Positions 13,692 to 26,954 of a DNA stretch of 64,000 nucleotides are shown piece after piece. This stretch comes from Dipylidium caninum (lineage: Eukaryota; Platyhelminthes; Cestoda; Cyclophyllidea; Dipylidiidae): NCBI GenBank assembly GCA_017562135.1, contig QEYB01001046.1, positions 2,108,001 through 2,172,000 of the forward strand. Direction: 5' to 3'. Below the pieces are notes generated by a model. It searched no databases. It was not told the DNA's origin and saw only the letters and a list, made by a program, of their open reading frames with translations. The position numbers and the translations under genes are program-made. Position 1 is the first letter of the stretch; every line of letters starts with the position of its first letter.

Positions 13692-13720
13692 CGAGAGAGA
13701 GAGAGAGAGGAGGAGGAGAA
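13692..13720 (+). repeat. (GA)n / (GGA)n purine repeat
   Basis: About nine GA units run into GGA triplets, forming an all-purine tract. Confidence 0.7.
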
Positions 13721-15652
13721 GCGGAGAGGGAGCGAGAGTTCAGCAGCGAGGAGTGGTGGTGCTGATTGATGTCTCACAACTTACAATTCCGGGGGATCTC
13801 TTCCCTTCCTCCACCCTTCTCGCGTGTTCACGTCTGTCATCATTATTTCACTTGCCTACTTAGCCACAAAGCCCTCTTTCTCTCTTCGGCATTCTTTCGT
13901 GTGTGGCTGTGCCAAATTCTCCCATTAAAAATACTCAGGCGTGCACTGAGGAAATTCACACTACCGTCTGGTCCTGCGAACGCCCTCTACTTGGAGGCTT
14001 TCATTCGGTGTCCTTCCTCCTCTAAAACAGACTCGAATATCTGACGCCTTCCTGGCAAGGAGAATAGTGAAAAAGCGACACTTCACGACTCAGCAAAATA
14101 ATATCGCCTCTCTGGAGAAGTGACCGGGCGCAGAGTCCTGTCTGGGGTGTTGTGAGCCTGAAATGACACTAAGTTGGCGATACGGGAAACGTAAGCAGAG
14201 CGGCACCTCTACCGGCGAGGGTGTCTGGTCCAGGAGCATGGTAAAGAGCCCCGGTCACCGAACGAACACAAATTCTACGGTGTCAACTGCATGTAGAGCG
14301 AAAATGGGCGGTTCACGACTCGGCTTCAAACAAGTTCTTTCCAAAAAAGCCTGCGTGGCAAAGCGCTTGCCCACCCACCACAATCCAGCCTGGCCCTTCC
14401 TCTAGGAAGGCACGTTCCGCAGGCAACTTTTTCCCCTTTTTTCTCCATTCTTCGACCTTTTCGAATCTGCGCAGCCTTTTGTGGAGGATGAAGGCGCCGG
14501 TCGGGTTCGCAAGTTTGATTAAAAGCGGTGTACACGATCCCCTCTTTGATTCGCCCACACTGTGTTGTACTCAGTTTGTTCGAAGAGAGCTCATTCCAGA
14601 CTTGGTAGACCGCTCTGACCAGAGGGCGCGATTTCCACACTCTTCCACAGCGTCGGTTTCGTCACCGCCGCCCGGAGGGTTCTTGCGAAGTACCCTATTA
14701 TTATTTTATGATCACACTTGGGTAGCCTCCTCAGGCTTCCTGCAACAAGTCTGATGACGTCCTTCCTCGGTAACGTCAGTCTCTCCAAGACTCACGCCAT
14801 ATTTGCCATTGTTCACATTGTATCTCTGCGAAACTCCTTTTTCCGCCACAATTTCCATTGCAGTACTACGTAAGTAAACCTCCTCCTCGACGTGCTGGCC
14901 GCACCTAATCATCAGCCGTCACTCATAATGCAAGTCAGAAACTCAGCCTTGAATCAGTGGAAGCGTTGGATCAGGTAGAAGCTTTAAGTTAGCCCCGGGT
15001 TTCATCCCTGGCGCCAAACGGTGGTAAGCATTCGCTGTCACTTGTCACTCCTCAGGACGCGTATGAGTCTATGGCTTGAGCACGGCCGAATGGGTGACTG
15101 GCTGGTGAAAGTGGCGACTTTTCAAATGGGTGGGCGTAGAATCTGTCAGGCAAACCTGTTCAGGTGTGATTGTGTGGTAGGATTGATTCCCTGTCATCAT
15201 CCCAGATGACAAGGTGATTCACCTTTCCTCTGGTAAACACCTTTTAATGATAAGTATTTAAAGGAGACAGTGGACATCCCCTGCATTATTACGTGTTGTG
15301 GATGTGGATTGGGCATAATGCCGAGGTCACTCAGAGTTTAATTTTTACCGACGTGTCCGCAATTTATTTATTTGTCTCGGTTGTAGACTTTGTGGATTTG
15401 AACGATGCAAAGTGCTCTAAGCGTGATGGAGAAGAGGGAACAGTCTCCGCTCCACAAATCCTACAGAGATGAGGCGAAACCAGACGTGAGTTGGTGAAAA
15501 GAATGGAATGATTGGAAAACCCGGTGAAGAGCTTCATTAAACGTTTAATGTAACGAGCTTCTCTAGCTTCTTTTATTTGTCATGTTTGTCCCAAGCTTTC
15601 AAACAATGAATGGATAGTTTAGCCAATATCATCCCTGCCAATTCCATTAGAA

Positions 15653-18496
15653 ATGATGTCCACTTGGATGATTGGTGGTTCGATGAGTAAAAATGTGTCT
15701 CCGATTGGTAAAGTATCCCCACTTCTTTTCAGTCAACACAGACCCCCACCTCTCAGACTCGCACCACCGAGGCCCGTAAGGAAGAAGAGTTACCGAAATA
15801 CTCCAGTTTCCTCTACGGCGAACAGTTCTGTGGCGACGAATTCAAGAGGATCCCATCAGCTCAAAAGCGTCATTCCACCGAAGCCTTTGGCGATACCGCG
15901 GAGGATAAATACGTTCCTACTAATTATTATAAAGTACATAGAATTTTGTAGTATTTTCCGGCCCGCCACAGTACAGCCGCATCATTCCAATTTTAGAAGC
16001 CCAAGACTACCGGAACTTCTCAGTCCGTGGACGACGGCAGCATTTCCACATGTTCGGAAGAAGAAAAAGACTACACAATTTACGCCAACACCAGTCGCAA
16101 ACCTTTCTCTCCTCAACCGGTCTGCACCACGTCGCTCACCTTTCCTGTCCAGAGGGAATCGGCGCTAGCTTCCCATTTTTTTGGGTATCCCGGAGTACCC
16201 TTGTTGAAGTCTCCACAATCTCGGAAAACAGATCCTCACCATAATCAGCACAACCATCATCACTTCCCTTTCTCTCTGAAGGGTGACCTCGCAAACCCGA
16301 GTTTTTTCAGCAGTTTCAAACCTCCGGCCATCTTCCCTCATGCACACGACGACGCAAACGATGGGGAAGAGGGGGAACGGTGGAATTGGATCAGAACTCC
16401 TTGTCGCTGCCTACAACGTGAGTCACAGACATGGAGCCAATTAGGGAGGAAGTGAATTTATCAGGAAAACACCGGTCGGACGATTGCCAGAGTAACAGCT
16501 CATGCAATTTGAAGGCCGCGCCACGGAAGATAAAATCTCGTGAATCTCGACACATACCTTAGAGCCTGATATTTTGGTAGCTTAAGCACCCATCAGCATT
16601 TTAACGTTTTGGCTTATGCGGAAAAAGAAATTTTAACGAATGTATTCCCTACCAAAGTCTTTAAGTGCGCCAATTTCACCTCAAGTTGGGATTGTGGCGC
16701 GGGAGTAGCAGAACAGTAACGTTATTGACGAGGGTGCTGATGTATAAGGACGCTCTTGATTCAAAAGTTTTAACTGGAAATGAATTACTTAAGTTGTGAT
16801 ATACCCCTCTTGTAATGCTCAGAACTTCGTGCGAAAGTTGGTTGACGAGACGCTTGACCGGACCATCACCTTCTGTGAGCAGCCACGGAACGCGATCAGC
16901 GCGCTGGAGCGCATCTGCTCGAAAGCTTGGCCCCAGCTGGAGGCTAAACGCCACCGCAACCGCATCCGCGCCTACTTGAAAGCATGCCGACGCAACTCGA
17001 AGAAGAACCGCGGTCAAATCAACATGAAGGAGCCGCCCATGAACGGACTGTCCGTGGAGGCCAGGCAGATGGTCGCAGCCGCACTTAATCTCGTCATGAA
17101 AGACATTGAACAACTGCGACAGGTTAGAATCAGAGTAGTCATGTGGAGGAACTTTTTGGGATTTTAAATGATTTATATCGCATTAAATCGTTGAAGGATC
17201 TGAAAAGAGACAACAGTCCCTCCGTCTTTACTGCAAAAAATGGGACCCTGCCCCCCAATCTACGCAGATCCGAGTCTTTTGGGACGGCTTCCAGAGGTCC
17301 AGTTCACCATTCGGACCCTGCCACAATCTCTTCTCTCTACTGCGCCTCATCGCCCGCCAAATCCTCCAAACCCAGTGAAGAAAGATATCCATCCACAAAA
17401 TCTGCTAGCTTTACGGCTCTACCGCCTCCTGCTCCTCCTTTCCCACCAACCGCGGCGACGACGACGACGACGGCGACGACGACGACTACCCCTTTCCCCC
17501 CGCCTCCAGCAGGGCTCGACCCTGAGTGTGTCTCCGCCTTAATGCGCTTCCTTCCCTCCACTTTCCCATTTGGCGCCGAATTTAGCGCCACTTTTCGTTC
17601 CGCGGCAATGCACACGGCCCTAATGATGAACGGCGCTTTGGCAACAACGGACGGTGAGGCTACGATGGGAAAGAATAAAATGCCGCTGGTAGAAAGGAAA
17701 ACAGTTAAACGCGAACCTATGAATGCTACGAATTCGTCGGCGGGAATTCAATCCCCACCTGCAGCTCATTTTGCAGTGGCTAAGTACTCCCCGACTCTGA
17801 ATGAGGCTGCCTCTATGCTGTTGGATGTCAGGCCACTTTCGCATGTGGGTTACCTTTCGCTCGTGCCGGAAATGATTTCTACTCTAATTAATAACACTAT
17901 ACATTTTCGTTTTGATGCTAAATTATTCAAAAGAGCTTCATTTAAAATATGGAAATATTATAAGTCATATTTGAGGGGTATGGACATCAAAATATTTCGA
18001 CTGCTTATCGATAGAAGATGTTGGGGGCTCGAGAACATGCAATCTTTTTATAGTCGTAGGAAGCCTTTCTAATCACCTAACGCATTGGACTCTGACTTAC
18101 TCTTCAAATTTACTGACGAAGGCACTTTAAACTGAAAGCCGCGATGACATTTATCATTGTCAACGATTCATAGCTAAGTGATTCTTGTTGTCTTGAGTTT
18201 CTCCGCGTCAGGAGAACCATCTTGGAGTACGCCAGGCAGTCTCAAATAATTTGCAAAGCTGACGGCGGCTGCGCGTCAAAAGAATATTTAATTTCTACTT
18301 TCTTTAATAAGTAACAAATTAATTTTAGGATGACATCGCGTACTTTCAGCATTACCAGGAGATAATGCATGAAGCCCTTGACTACGTGAGGGGCGTTTCG
18401 CAGATGCTAATGAAAAAGGTTGAAATTCTCGAAGGTCATTTCAAACTCCGGAATTTATCGGGAGGCGCAACACCGCTGAACTTTGTGAACAACTAA
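15653..18496 (+). CDS. NOL4: NOL4-like nuclear protein (5' end unresolved)
   Basis: The key exon is 16823-17122 (100 codons). It carries FVRKLVDETLDR, then QP..AI, and about 25 residues later RIRAYLKACRR. This spacing matches the conserved block of vertebrate NOL4/NOL4L (FVR-LVDE-LDR ... RIRTYLKSCRR). It is followed, after a 74-nt intron, by exon 17197-17844 (216 codons), which is Ser/Pro-rich with an alanine/threonine run encoded by a GAC/CGA repeat and a psi-K-x-E sumoylation-like site (VKRE). The last exon is 18329-18496 (56 codons with stop), with a helical YFQHYQEIMHEAL segment that sits where NOL4 has its C-terminal helix. An upstream exon at about 15997-16417 begins after a good acceptor and encodes DDGSISTCSEEEKDYTIYAN and a His/Pro-rich part. 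Its phase-1 end does not fit the phase-0 start at 16823, so a small exon is probably missing between them. An ORF at 15653 may be the first visible exon. NOL4 is a poorly understood nuclear or nucleolar, neurally expressed protein; its function here is inferred only. Confidence 0.72.
17452..17488 (+). repeat. (CGA)n coding repeat in the NOL4-like exon
   Basis: A run of ACG/CGA triplets interrupted by GCG. In the coding frame it gives a threonine run with one alanine. It lies in a low-complexity linker between the conserved NOL4 block and the C-terminal exon, so length changes by whole triplets would be tolerated. Confidence 0.75.
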
Positions 18497-21400
18497 TTCT
18501 GTTATCTAGGGTTATCAATCCCTGCTCCTCATTTTCCCTCCCGCCTTGCGACTTGGCTTGTAAATACACTGTTCCCACTCGCTGAGTGTGTAGTTGCCTC
18601 TCATTCCCTCTTCCTTTTTTCCACCCCCCACTTCTCTAACATTCTCACATCCCTCTCTCTTCCCCTCCCTGTACGCATGTGTGTGTGTACGTAAAACTGA
18701 AGCATTTTGATTTCTCCCACTTTAGCGCTTATTTTCTTCCAAATGCCGCATTAAATTCGTCATTTCACTGTATATTAAGTGGGGATTTTGCCACAATGAT
18801 ATACCCACCTAACTACACGTCTTATTAGAAAAATGCAATTCTTCTAGTGCGTCTAACGGATTAACAGAGTAGTTTTCAAAACAAGAACGATTCTTGCCTA
18901 TTGTCCCCGGCTCAACAAAAGACGCCACAGGAAGGAGGCGCCTCGCTCAAGTGGCGAAGTGTGTGGGGAAATGTGCAACAAATGGTTCATCAGGAAATCG
19001 TGGACCTTTGCCCACCCGCCCGCTGGATTGTGTGCACTAGTAGGACGACACTAAGTTAAAACACGCAGGTAGCACCTCCTACCGTAACGGTCAGCTTTGG
19101 CTCGTCTCAGCGGTTCGCGGTCACATTACTTTTCCTCCTCGTTGCTTCCATGCACTTCCTCCGTTGTGTCGTATCGTCCAGCAGGCACCATTATTTCCCG
19201 AGTCAACTCTCCGCCTGAGTTGGTGGTCGAGACGAGGAAAGCTCAGGTGAAACCGCGGTCTACCACTTCACTAAACAGACAGAGTGAGCGACTCTCTTTC
19301 GCACGGGATACTCGGGCTCAAAAAGCTGGCCGTCTGATTAGCCCGAGGGTAATGTGGTCAAGAACTGCGCCACTAAGGCGGGCTCCATATTGTGGTGTTA
19401 AGAGCATGCCATTTACGGTAGGACACTTCAGGCCATTGAGCCGTCGTGTAGGTGAATTCGTTCTATGGAAGAACGCAGTTATTCATGCGATTTTGTCGAC
19501 ATCCGGTAAGTGGGAGTTTCAGTTTTTAACGAGGTCGTGGCGGTGAGAGGATGCCTTCCCTCAGAAATGGACAGATCGCCTCTTCTAACGCTCTCCATCG
19601 CCCACTCAACCGTTTTGGCCTTCGGTCCAACGTACTAAAATCGGGTGCCGCACTCAGACAGCGTAATCTGCTCGTTTTGATGCAAGTGGTTAAATGTGGG
19701 CGTCACCTACGGACTGGCGGCCGCGCGTTACTACAAGTGGCTCTAATGTCGATCGGCCTGGGATCTCCCTTGTCTTGAGCAAAACGCTCCCATCAGTGTG
19801 GTGCTCCAATTCAGCAAAACTCTCGGGAGCGTCCTTACCAATTCGTCGCTGGTCGGAGCCACTTCCACCGCCTACACCGTTGGGCCAGGGCGGTGGAGGG
19901 GCAAACTTTTCTCCTCGACTGACAACTCGTCCCAAATCGGCTTCTGGTTGCCGATCTCAGTTTAGCTCTCCATCAGATGGACTATCGCATTCCCATCTGA
20001 GGGGCGACTTCGAAAGTCGTCGGCCTCCATCCATCGGACCGCTTTTCGATTGGTATAAAACCTCGTTGTTGATTTGGGTTGAAGCGCTATCGTTCCCATC
20101 ACTACTACTTCTTGGTTCTGAAGAAAACACCATCGGTCGCGGTGCTCCAAGTCAGCGATCGCAGTCCCTCTCCTTCAGCAGTCGCTTCGAATGTTACGAG
20201 CGGTCCCGTTTACCTCACGTTCTTCTCTAACGGGTCTCGCGCAATCTACGCATCTGAGCCACCGTGAGAATGCCGCATACGCGACGAGGCGAAGAGGCTT
20301 CGCGCGGGTGCGAGATCGCCTGCCCCATCGTGCACGGGCGGGCGCTGCGATGCCCGCCTTGGCCGCGGTGGCGGAGGCGGCGGCGGCCTTGGGTCCCGCC
20401 ATCGTGCGGAGCGACACTGATGCCAGTCGACCGCTTCCGACGCTGCTTACGTGCTCGGTGGGATCGGGCTGCTTGTGGCTTATTTTTTGGCATAAAGACT
20501 TGCGTCCACTCGTTAAACCCAGGCGCGCCATGGACTTGTGACTCAGGTGTCCGACGTGCCCGATGCTGGATACGAATATTCCCTATTTCCCTCCCGTTCA
20601 TTCTCGGCGATCGGGAGACCGCGACGCCCAAATTAGGGGGCCCTGTTAGCCTCGCAAATCCACGGGGGGAATTAAGTGCGAGTGGGACACACTGCCCAAC
20701 CCCTGGCTTGCGGCAGTCGCCCTCCGCTGGCCCTCGCCGCCGCCCCCCGCCCCCTCCGACTCCTCCAGGCAGCGAATTCTCCCCACGGAGCAGGTGGCCC
20801 GCCACGCAGGAGAGTGGGAGAGGAGAGGGGCGGGCGAGGCTTCGCTGCAGGATTCGACCCTCACCCCAGCGCTATTCGAAAGAAGCTCATCTCGATGTCT
20901 ACCTGTCCGCTAATAAAGTCTTGACGGTGACGACTTGAGTGGCACTTATTGTTTAAATCCCCGGTCTGGTTCTCCTCACCTCCGCCCTGCTGGCCGCATG
21001 CACGCCCAAACGTTTTCACTTTAGCTGTGCATTAAGCTGCCCTGATCTAATTTTGCAGATGTCGTCGCGTTTGTGTGTGTGTGTTTGCGAGTGCGTCTTT
21101 CATATGCTCGGGACGTCGTCGAAACATGCTGCAAAAGAGCGAATTATTGCGAGGTTAGAGCCCTTACAGGGTCCATTCTTCCGGACTAATTGCGCCACTT
21201 AACTGGTCGTGAGAAAGCATTAATTAATTAACGCACGAGCGTCGAGCGGCAACCACGTGGCCGGCGCCGACGGACGCCGAGATGCGATGCGGACTCGACC
21301 TTCAACCCTCCGTCGAGGCGCGACGTTTCTCTTTGGGTCCTTTGGGACACCACTGTCAGTTTGGCGGCCACAGAACACGTGAGGATGAACCAGTTTTTAC

Positions 21401-24400
21401 CTCTTCTCCATGTCATGGAAGTGTGACAATTTGCTAGAACCATTCACGTCAAATCGGCGAGTTTGGAGCGAGGAAGTGCGCTCTCAGCGAGGGACAACTG
21501 TATTACGGACGCCAAACGCAGAGGCCACTTGGGCCATGCGTGCGGACCTCTCTGTGGCTGTGTAGACCGCAGTTCCCTTCGAGTTAATCCGGACACGGAA
21601 TCTACAACTCGGTCAAGCCTTTTCCCCAGGCGGACTCGCGAGAATGAGATGTCCTTGTGCGCCTTCACAACAGAGGTCAAATTTCCATGGAACCCAGAGT
21701 TTGTATGACGCGGGGACTCGGCCGACTGCTATTGGGGAAAGAGGCCACCTCAGAGGAGCGGAGACTTTTCTCCCTTCACCAACCCCCGAGCTCACAAGGC
21801 CGGGACTCCCTGGGCTGCACGAGGCAGTCTCTTTATCGCGCAATTGCGACTGCCCACTTGCCTCGGAGTGAAATAAACTAATTACGCGAGGTGCTCCCAC
21901 TCATAAAAGGTGCCATCATCTCCACGGGTGTTTTCGGGTGCCCGCATAAAAGAATTAGTGATGACGTCTCTGCGACCATCTTTCCGCTGACCACCCGTGA
22001 CTGCAAGCCCCTGTGTGTTCGGCCTCGCGGCCTCGTGACCGGCCACCTGAAGATGACTTCAGCAAGCGCGCATGAAACTCGCTTTCGAGACCACACTAAA
22101 TGCAGCTGCCGGGAGAAGACGAAAGCAGTCCATGTGGCGATGGAGGATGGGGATGATGGCAACGCGTCTCATGATCAGCGCGGTTGGTTGCTGAGCGAGC
22201 GAACGAGGATGGAGGGAGCGTCTGTTTCGCGAATGTCCCTGTGAAGCAGCCGCTTTTTGTCTGTCTGGGCCTGTCACATGCGTAACAGACGGACTATCCA
22301 TCCCTGGGACTGCAATGCTGGCACCGGTAGCACCGTCACACACAGGACCGTGAGGAGGCGGAGGTGGGACGCGGCTGTGCCCAGTCCCATAAGGGGATCA
22401 GCTCACACAGCGGTCTCGCATTGCGGCCGATTTCTCATAGACCAACACGTCCGAGTGGGACTCGATTTTACGCCTACACGGCGTCGCCAACTTGGTAACC
22501 ACCCACTGGATGATGATTGACTTTACCACCTCGATACATGACCGGTGTCTTCGAAAAGAACACTCTCCCGCAATGACACGAACATCAGGCTTCACGCGAC
22601 ATTTCATTACTCATCGGCCGCGGGGCGACGGTTCAAGAAGGCCTTCACTGATTGACCTCAACACAAACTGGGTGCATTTGCGCTCGTTGAAGTCATCCTG
22701 AGAGGCAGGCCTTAATTACTTTCGGCGACAGGGACCCCAGACCCCCCTTAATTGTTCCCATGCCTCCCCTAGCGTTTGTCAGCGGTGCACATCAAAGCCA
22801 AGGCAGATTGGAGCGCCATTGCATGTGTATTCTGCTCGAAGACCCGCTGGCGAGCAAGTAGACGTCTGTGACCTAGTCCATTCGCTTCCCATGTGAGGCT
22901 GCGAACGGCGCCTTACAAATTGGCGATGGGGACGAGTTCGACCGTGCGTTTAATACAAGACCGCTGCGCCGTACGGAGCAGCACTAACTGCTGGTGGGTG
23001 TTCAAAAAGTTAAGCCCTAAAATTCCCATGATCCGATAACAGTCATGTCGTTGTGTTCTCCTTCTGTCCAAGACTCCTCCCCTTAATTGGCGGGATGACC
23101 TCAGGGGATATAATTATCTCACCACGGCGGTGTGGTGATCCTGGCGGAGGAGACCTATCGCCAGCCGATACAAACACCCCCTGTCCTCATGGGGCCCCTC
23201 TCCTCCCTCAAGTCAGACAGGAGAGGTGGTGTGCTGACACGGACGGTTGTCGTCGTCATCGTCGCCGTCGTGGTCGCCCTGACCCCCTCAGCTCACTGGC
23301 CGCCACCCTCCGCCCACCGCCCTCCTGCCTTGCCTTCTTTCCTCTCCACCCCAGATCTGCCAAAGCAGAAGTTAATTAGGTGAACCTGTGTGGGCTCGGA
23401 GCGTCGGAGTAGTGCTGGTAACTCGAGAAAGTCATTGGAAGGGTCACCCTCACACACGAACTGACCAACCCCGGTAACAAGCCGCGGTGTTGCATATAAA
23501 AGTTTTATGTGTTTTGGTGTGCGGGTGGGTGTGACCGCTTTTTTATCTAATATCTTGTCGCGGGGCCGGGGCTGGGGTCGAGGGACGGGACACTCTCGCA
23601 CTGGGGAACGGCTGGAAAGTTTTTTAATTTGACCTAAAGCAGAACGGACACACACTGAAGAGAATGCGAGAAAATGAACTAGAAATGGGAGGACTCACGG
23701 GCCACGGGGCAGTGGTTGTACCAGGCAGCCGACAGCGAAGCCTATGAGGGAAGAAAAACGCTTCTGTGGGGAGAGAAGGGAGGGCAAGAGTGGCAAATCC
23801 ACCGCAGCACCGGAGAGTGCGTGCTCCCGGCATGAATCGCCGCGGCGAACCTGCGCTCACAACGGGACGAGGAGACGCGGGCAGATGCGTGGAGGTGGCG
23901 GCCAGGGAATCCACCTTTCTCGAAATGATTTCCAAATACCGACGAACTTTTCTACATGCTCAAAAAGGACTCTTTTGTGACTAGCCTAGGGTGTAGCAAT
24001 CTACTGAAATCCCTTCAAATTCATCTACAAGACTCAGACTCAAGGAGTTACCGGCTTCTCGAAGGAGGATGCGAAGCTATTCGGGCGCAGACGATTCTGA
24101 GTCTTAGATTGTCGAGTTTTCAGAAGACAAGGTACAAACGAGTTTCGGGACCCACGTGCTTGGGCACGTTAGTTGAAACGGCGCTACGTCTAAAGCCTTC
24201 GGGCACTCCCATTGCCTACAAACAGCAAAAACAAAGAATTTTCTATCAAGTGATGTGTGGTAAATCAGTGTGAGTGTCATGCAGTTGGGCTTCTGCAGTT
24301 CCTGTTCAGAAATTCCCCAGTAGCCTTCTCCTTGATTGGCCTGGCGGAGCCAGAGGCCACAACAGCCGTGATTCAAATGGGCTTGAAAAGGGGTGGGGTA

Positions 24401-25013
24401 AGTTACACTGCTCCAGGCAGTCAACATTCTGAGGGAGCCTTCTGGTCCAAAGCAATTAACCTTTCCGCTGATGCACTGCAGTAGAAGCTGGTGGTGGTGG
24501 ACGAGTGCGATAGGATGAGAATTAAAGCGTTTCGAATGACACCTGACAGTTGTGGTATTTGCGAGCTCATTATCAACAAGTCCTCTCACTTGACAAGCCA
24601 TTCTGCCTCCGAATTCCAAAAATGTCCTTACACAGCAGAATGCATCTTGGCGCTTTTGACAACTTCATGTAAATTCACTCGTATTTGTCCATCCCTGCGT
24701 GGAAGTGGACGAGAGAGAAAATGCGCCGAGAGAGGCAGAATGCCTCAGTTGACGGAAATTCTGCTCGGGGGCAGAGCCACTGCCCATGGGTGGGGGATAA
24801 ATTGCGGCCAGGATATTTGCCTCGCTCCCCTTCTCCTCATTCGACGTAGTCGAAGAAGCGTCTCTCTGCACAAGACTCGCCTGCTCAGTGGACCGGCATC
24901 CGTCCACTCGCCGCACTACTCACGACCGCACTAAGGCGGACTCAAAGGGGAGGCTCATTTGTTTCCTTCGTTCGTGCACCCAACTCCATCAAAAGGTCAT
25001 AATATATGCTTAT
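18497..25013. other. Intergenic stretch between the NOL4-like and NKX3-like genes
   Basis: I see no supported gene. An ATTAAA at about 18750 is a possible poly(A) signal for the NOL4-like gene. A polypyrimidine tract (about 18594-18671), a short (GT)n at about 21072-21085 and GTC triplet repeats at about 23246-23276 are the only low-complexity elements I noted. ORFs of 100-220 codons at 19.7-20.9 kb overlap in several frames and read like chance ORFs in GC-rich DNA. Confidence 0.45.
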
Positions 25014-25019
25014 TTTATT
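25014..25019 (-). terminator. Poly(A) signal AATAAA of the NKX3-like gene
   Basis: On the minus strand AATAAA lies about 42 bases past the stop codon at 25061-25063, which implies a very short 3' UTR. Confidence 0.5.
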
Positions 25020-25060
25020 AGGAGATATTAATAGAAAAGAGGTCAGAGTACACACACACG

Positions 25061-26874
25061 TCATCGGTAGCAGTGTGCCGAAGGGGTCTCACCCCCCTCA
25101 TACTCAACGAGCCTCTGAGGAGCTCGCCAGGGAGAGGGGAGAATGGGCCCATAATCGCGAATAATCTGCATTATTCTCTCCTGAATTGCTTCATCGGGTG
25201 GCAGGGGGAGAGTGAGTGGCAATGAGAAAGACCTTTGGAGTTCTTGAGCTTCCGCGGATGCCGTTGCCGCCGTCGACGCAAAGTGGTAAAAGTTCGGCGC
25301 CCTCTCGGGCGCAGAGTCGCATGGGCCAACTTCAATGGTTTCCTGTAATGCCCGCTTCTTCGTCTTGTATCGCCGATTTTGGAACCATATTTTCACCTAG
25401 AGGAAAAAGTAATAATCACAGACAAAGCGGTTAGTCCCCTTCTCTCTCCGTCTCTGTCGCCGCTAACCCTTCTTCCCCTCCTCCCGTGTCATAGACATGG
25501 CTTTTTACGACCTGACTAATGCATTACCCATGATGACCCGTTTGACCCGCTCTCCCAGCCTCCTTCCCTCTTTTTTATGGGTGATGATGCACTCAACAGT
25601 TATAAAGACGGGGCTTGACAAGCGCCTAATTTGGCACTTCGTGACGGTCTAATTACTCTCACTCCCTTCCCTACGGCGTTTAACGACGTCGGCGGTGACA
25701 CACACCTGGGTTTCAGAGAGACCCAGGTCTCGCGACATCTCAGCGCGTTCGGCACTACTGAGGTACTTCTGTCGGTCGAATCGCGCCTCCAAGAGGCGAA
25801 TCTGGCTGGACGAGAAGGAAACCCGAGCTCGCTTCCTCCGACCGGAGTCAACGGCTCTGGCCGTCGCGTTGAATGAAATCGCGGAGATGGGACGATGGCG
25901 ACCCTCAGGAACGTGGCAAGTTCTAATGGTTGTAATTTCGACATCGTTGTCCCTGTCGTCGGCATCAGTGTCGTTGTTCATCCCATATGGTGCATTTGGG
26001 TTGGAGGAGTTCTGCGGAAGGGTAGGGATACATCTGTAAAGGCTATTTCGATGGACACCGAAATTGTTTGTGTTGAACTGATATGGGAAGGCGGGGCAGG
26101 CTGCTGGCGGCGGTTGCGGCGGCAGGGTTGACGGCAATGACGGTAGCGGGAAAGATATTGAAACATCTGGAGAATAAAGAAATGCGTTTGTCGAAACGCT
26201 TACACAAAGGCCCCTATTTGTAAGACGGTGTTTGTGTTCATTCCACACACATATTTACTCAACTCAAAAACCATGTCGCCTTTCGTCGGCGTTCCCTGAC
26301 TTCATTTCCTTCAGTAGAAGGTAGGAAAAAGTTGGCGTAAATCGGTAAATTTGCAGAAAGAGTTCGACCAAACAGCCACTTCATCATTTGACGCATTAAA
26401 AAAATTGTGATAACGATGAACGACAAAGTGTAAATAAGGCTCGGTGAGTACTCGAAGATCAAGGGACTTCTTACATCGTCTGTAAACACCTCGCGTTTGC
26501 CATCCCACCCAAGGTTTGGTCTAAAACGATCATTTTTTTGAAAAAAACTTTCTACCTGGCAGTCTTAAAAAAGTTTTAATTAAGGCTCGTTTCGTACTGC
26601 GAGAGAGGTACCAATGCACAAACTTAGCGAATTTTGAAGCTACGATGGTAAAAGTACCTGAGTGTGTTGGGGAAATGGTGGCCGAAACAGAAGATGTGGT
26701 GTTGGTGGTAGAGAGGATCTCATCCGACTCCGAAGTGAATTTGATTGGACTGCACGCTGAATCCACCGCTCCTTTGTCCAGCGACATCTCACTAATCCTC
26801 TTTCGTTCCAAACTTCCGTTGAGAATGCTGTCAATTGCAAAGGGGGTACTGTGATGCTTGTGTTTAAGAGCCAT
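25061..26874 (-). CDS. NKX3: NK-class homeobox transcription factor, NKX3/bagpipe type
   Basis: Three minus-strand exons, 26874-26658, 26166-25706 and 25396-25061, join with consistent phases (1, then 0) and GT...AG ends into 337 codons plus stop. Residues 10-18 read TPFAIDSIL, the TN/eh1 repressor motif that in NK proteins recruits Groucho/TLE. The homeodomain is at about residues 183-242, from RRKRARVSF to NRRYKTKKR. Trp48, Phe49 and Asn51 are present, and Tyr54 is the NK-2/NK-3 hallmark. The RRYKTK ending is typical of NKX3/bagpipe, whereas NKX2 has RRYKMK. The 309-nt second intron splits the homeodomain between residues 44 and 45 (ETQ/VKIW), a site often used in homeobox genes. About 95 residues follow the homeodomain. 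The protein should bind DNA in the nucleus. Bagpipe-type factors pattern visceral mesoderm or muscle elsewhere; that role here is inferred. The start is the first ATG, placing the TN motif at the N terminus as in relatives. Confidence 0.92.
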
Positions 26875-26954
26875 CGAATAGCTTTACGCATGTAATAAGC
26901 ATTAACTAGTGTCAGTTTAAATAATCATAACCGCGCGCCATAAACAGCTCTACT

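Larger units (their letters stand above)
1..15652. other. Intergenic / regulatory stretch, no supported gene
   Basis: I find no exon here that resembles a known protein. The longest ORFs (for example about 197 codons at 781-1374 and 173 codons at 10093-10614) have low-complexity or arginine/proline/serine-skewed translations, lack a phase-consistent splice chain, and overlap equally long ORFs in other frames, which is what GC-rich, CpG-containing DNA yields by chance. The stretch holds several microsatellites, listed separately, and a G-rich tract. It lies upstream of the NOL4-like gene and could contain that gene's first exons and promoter, but I cannot point to them. Confidence 0.5.

Noticed and set aside
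19694..20938. Several 170-220-codon ORFs on both strands
   Set aside because: Mutually overlapping, Arg/Pro-rich and without motifs; typical chance ORFs of GC-rich sequence.
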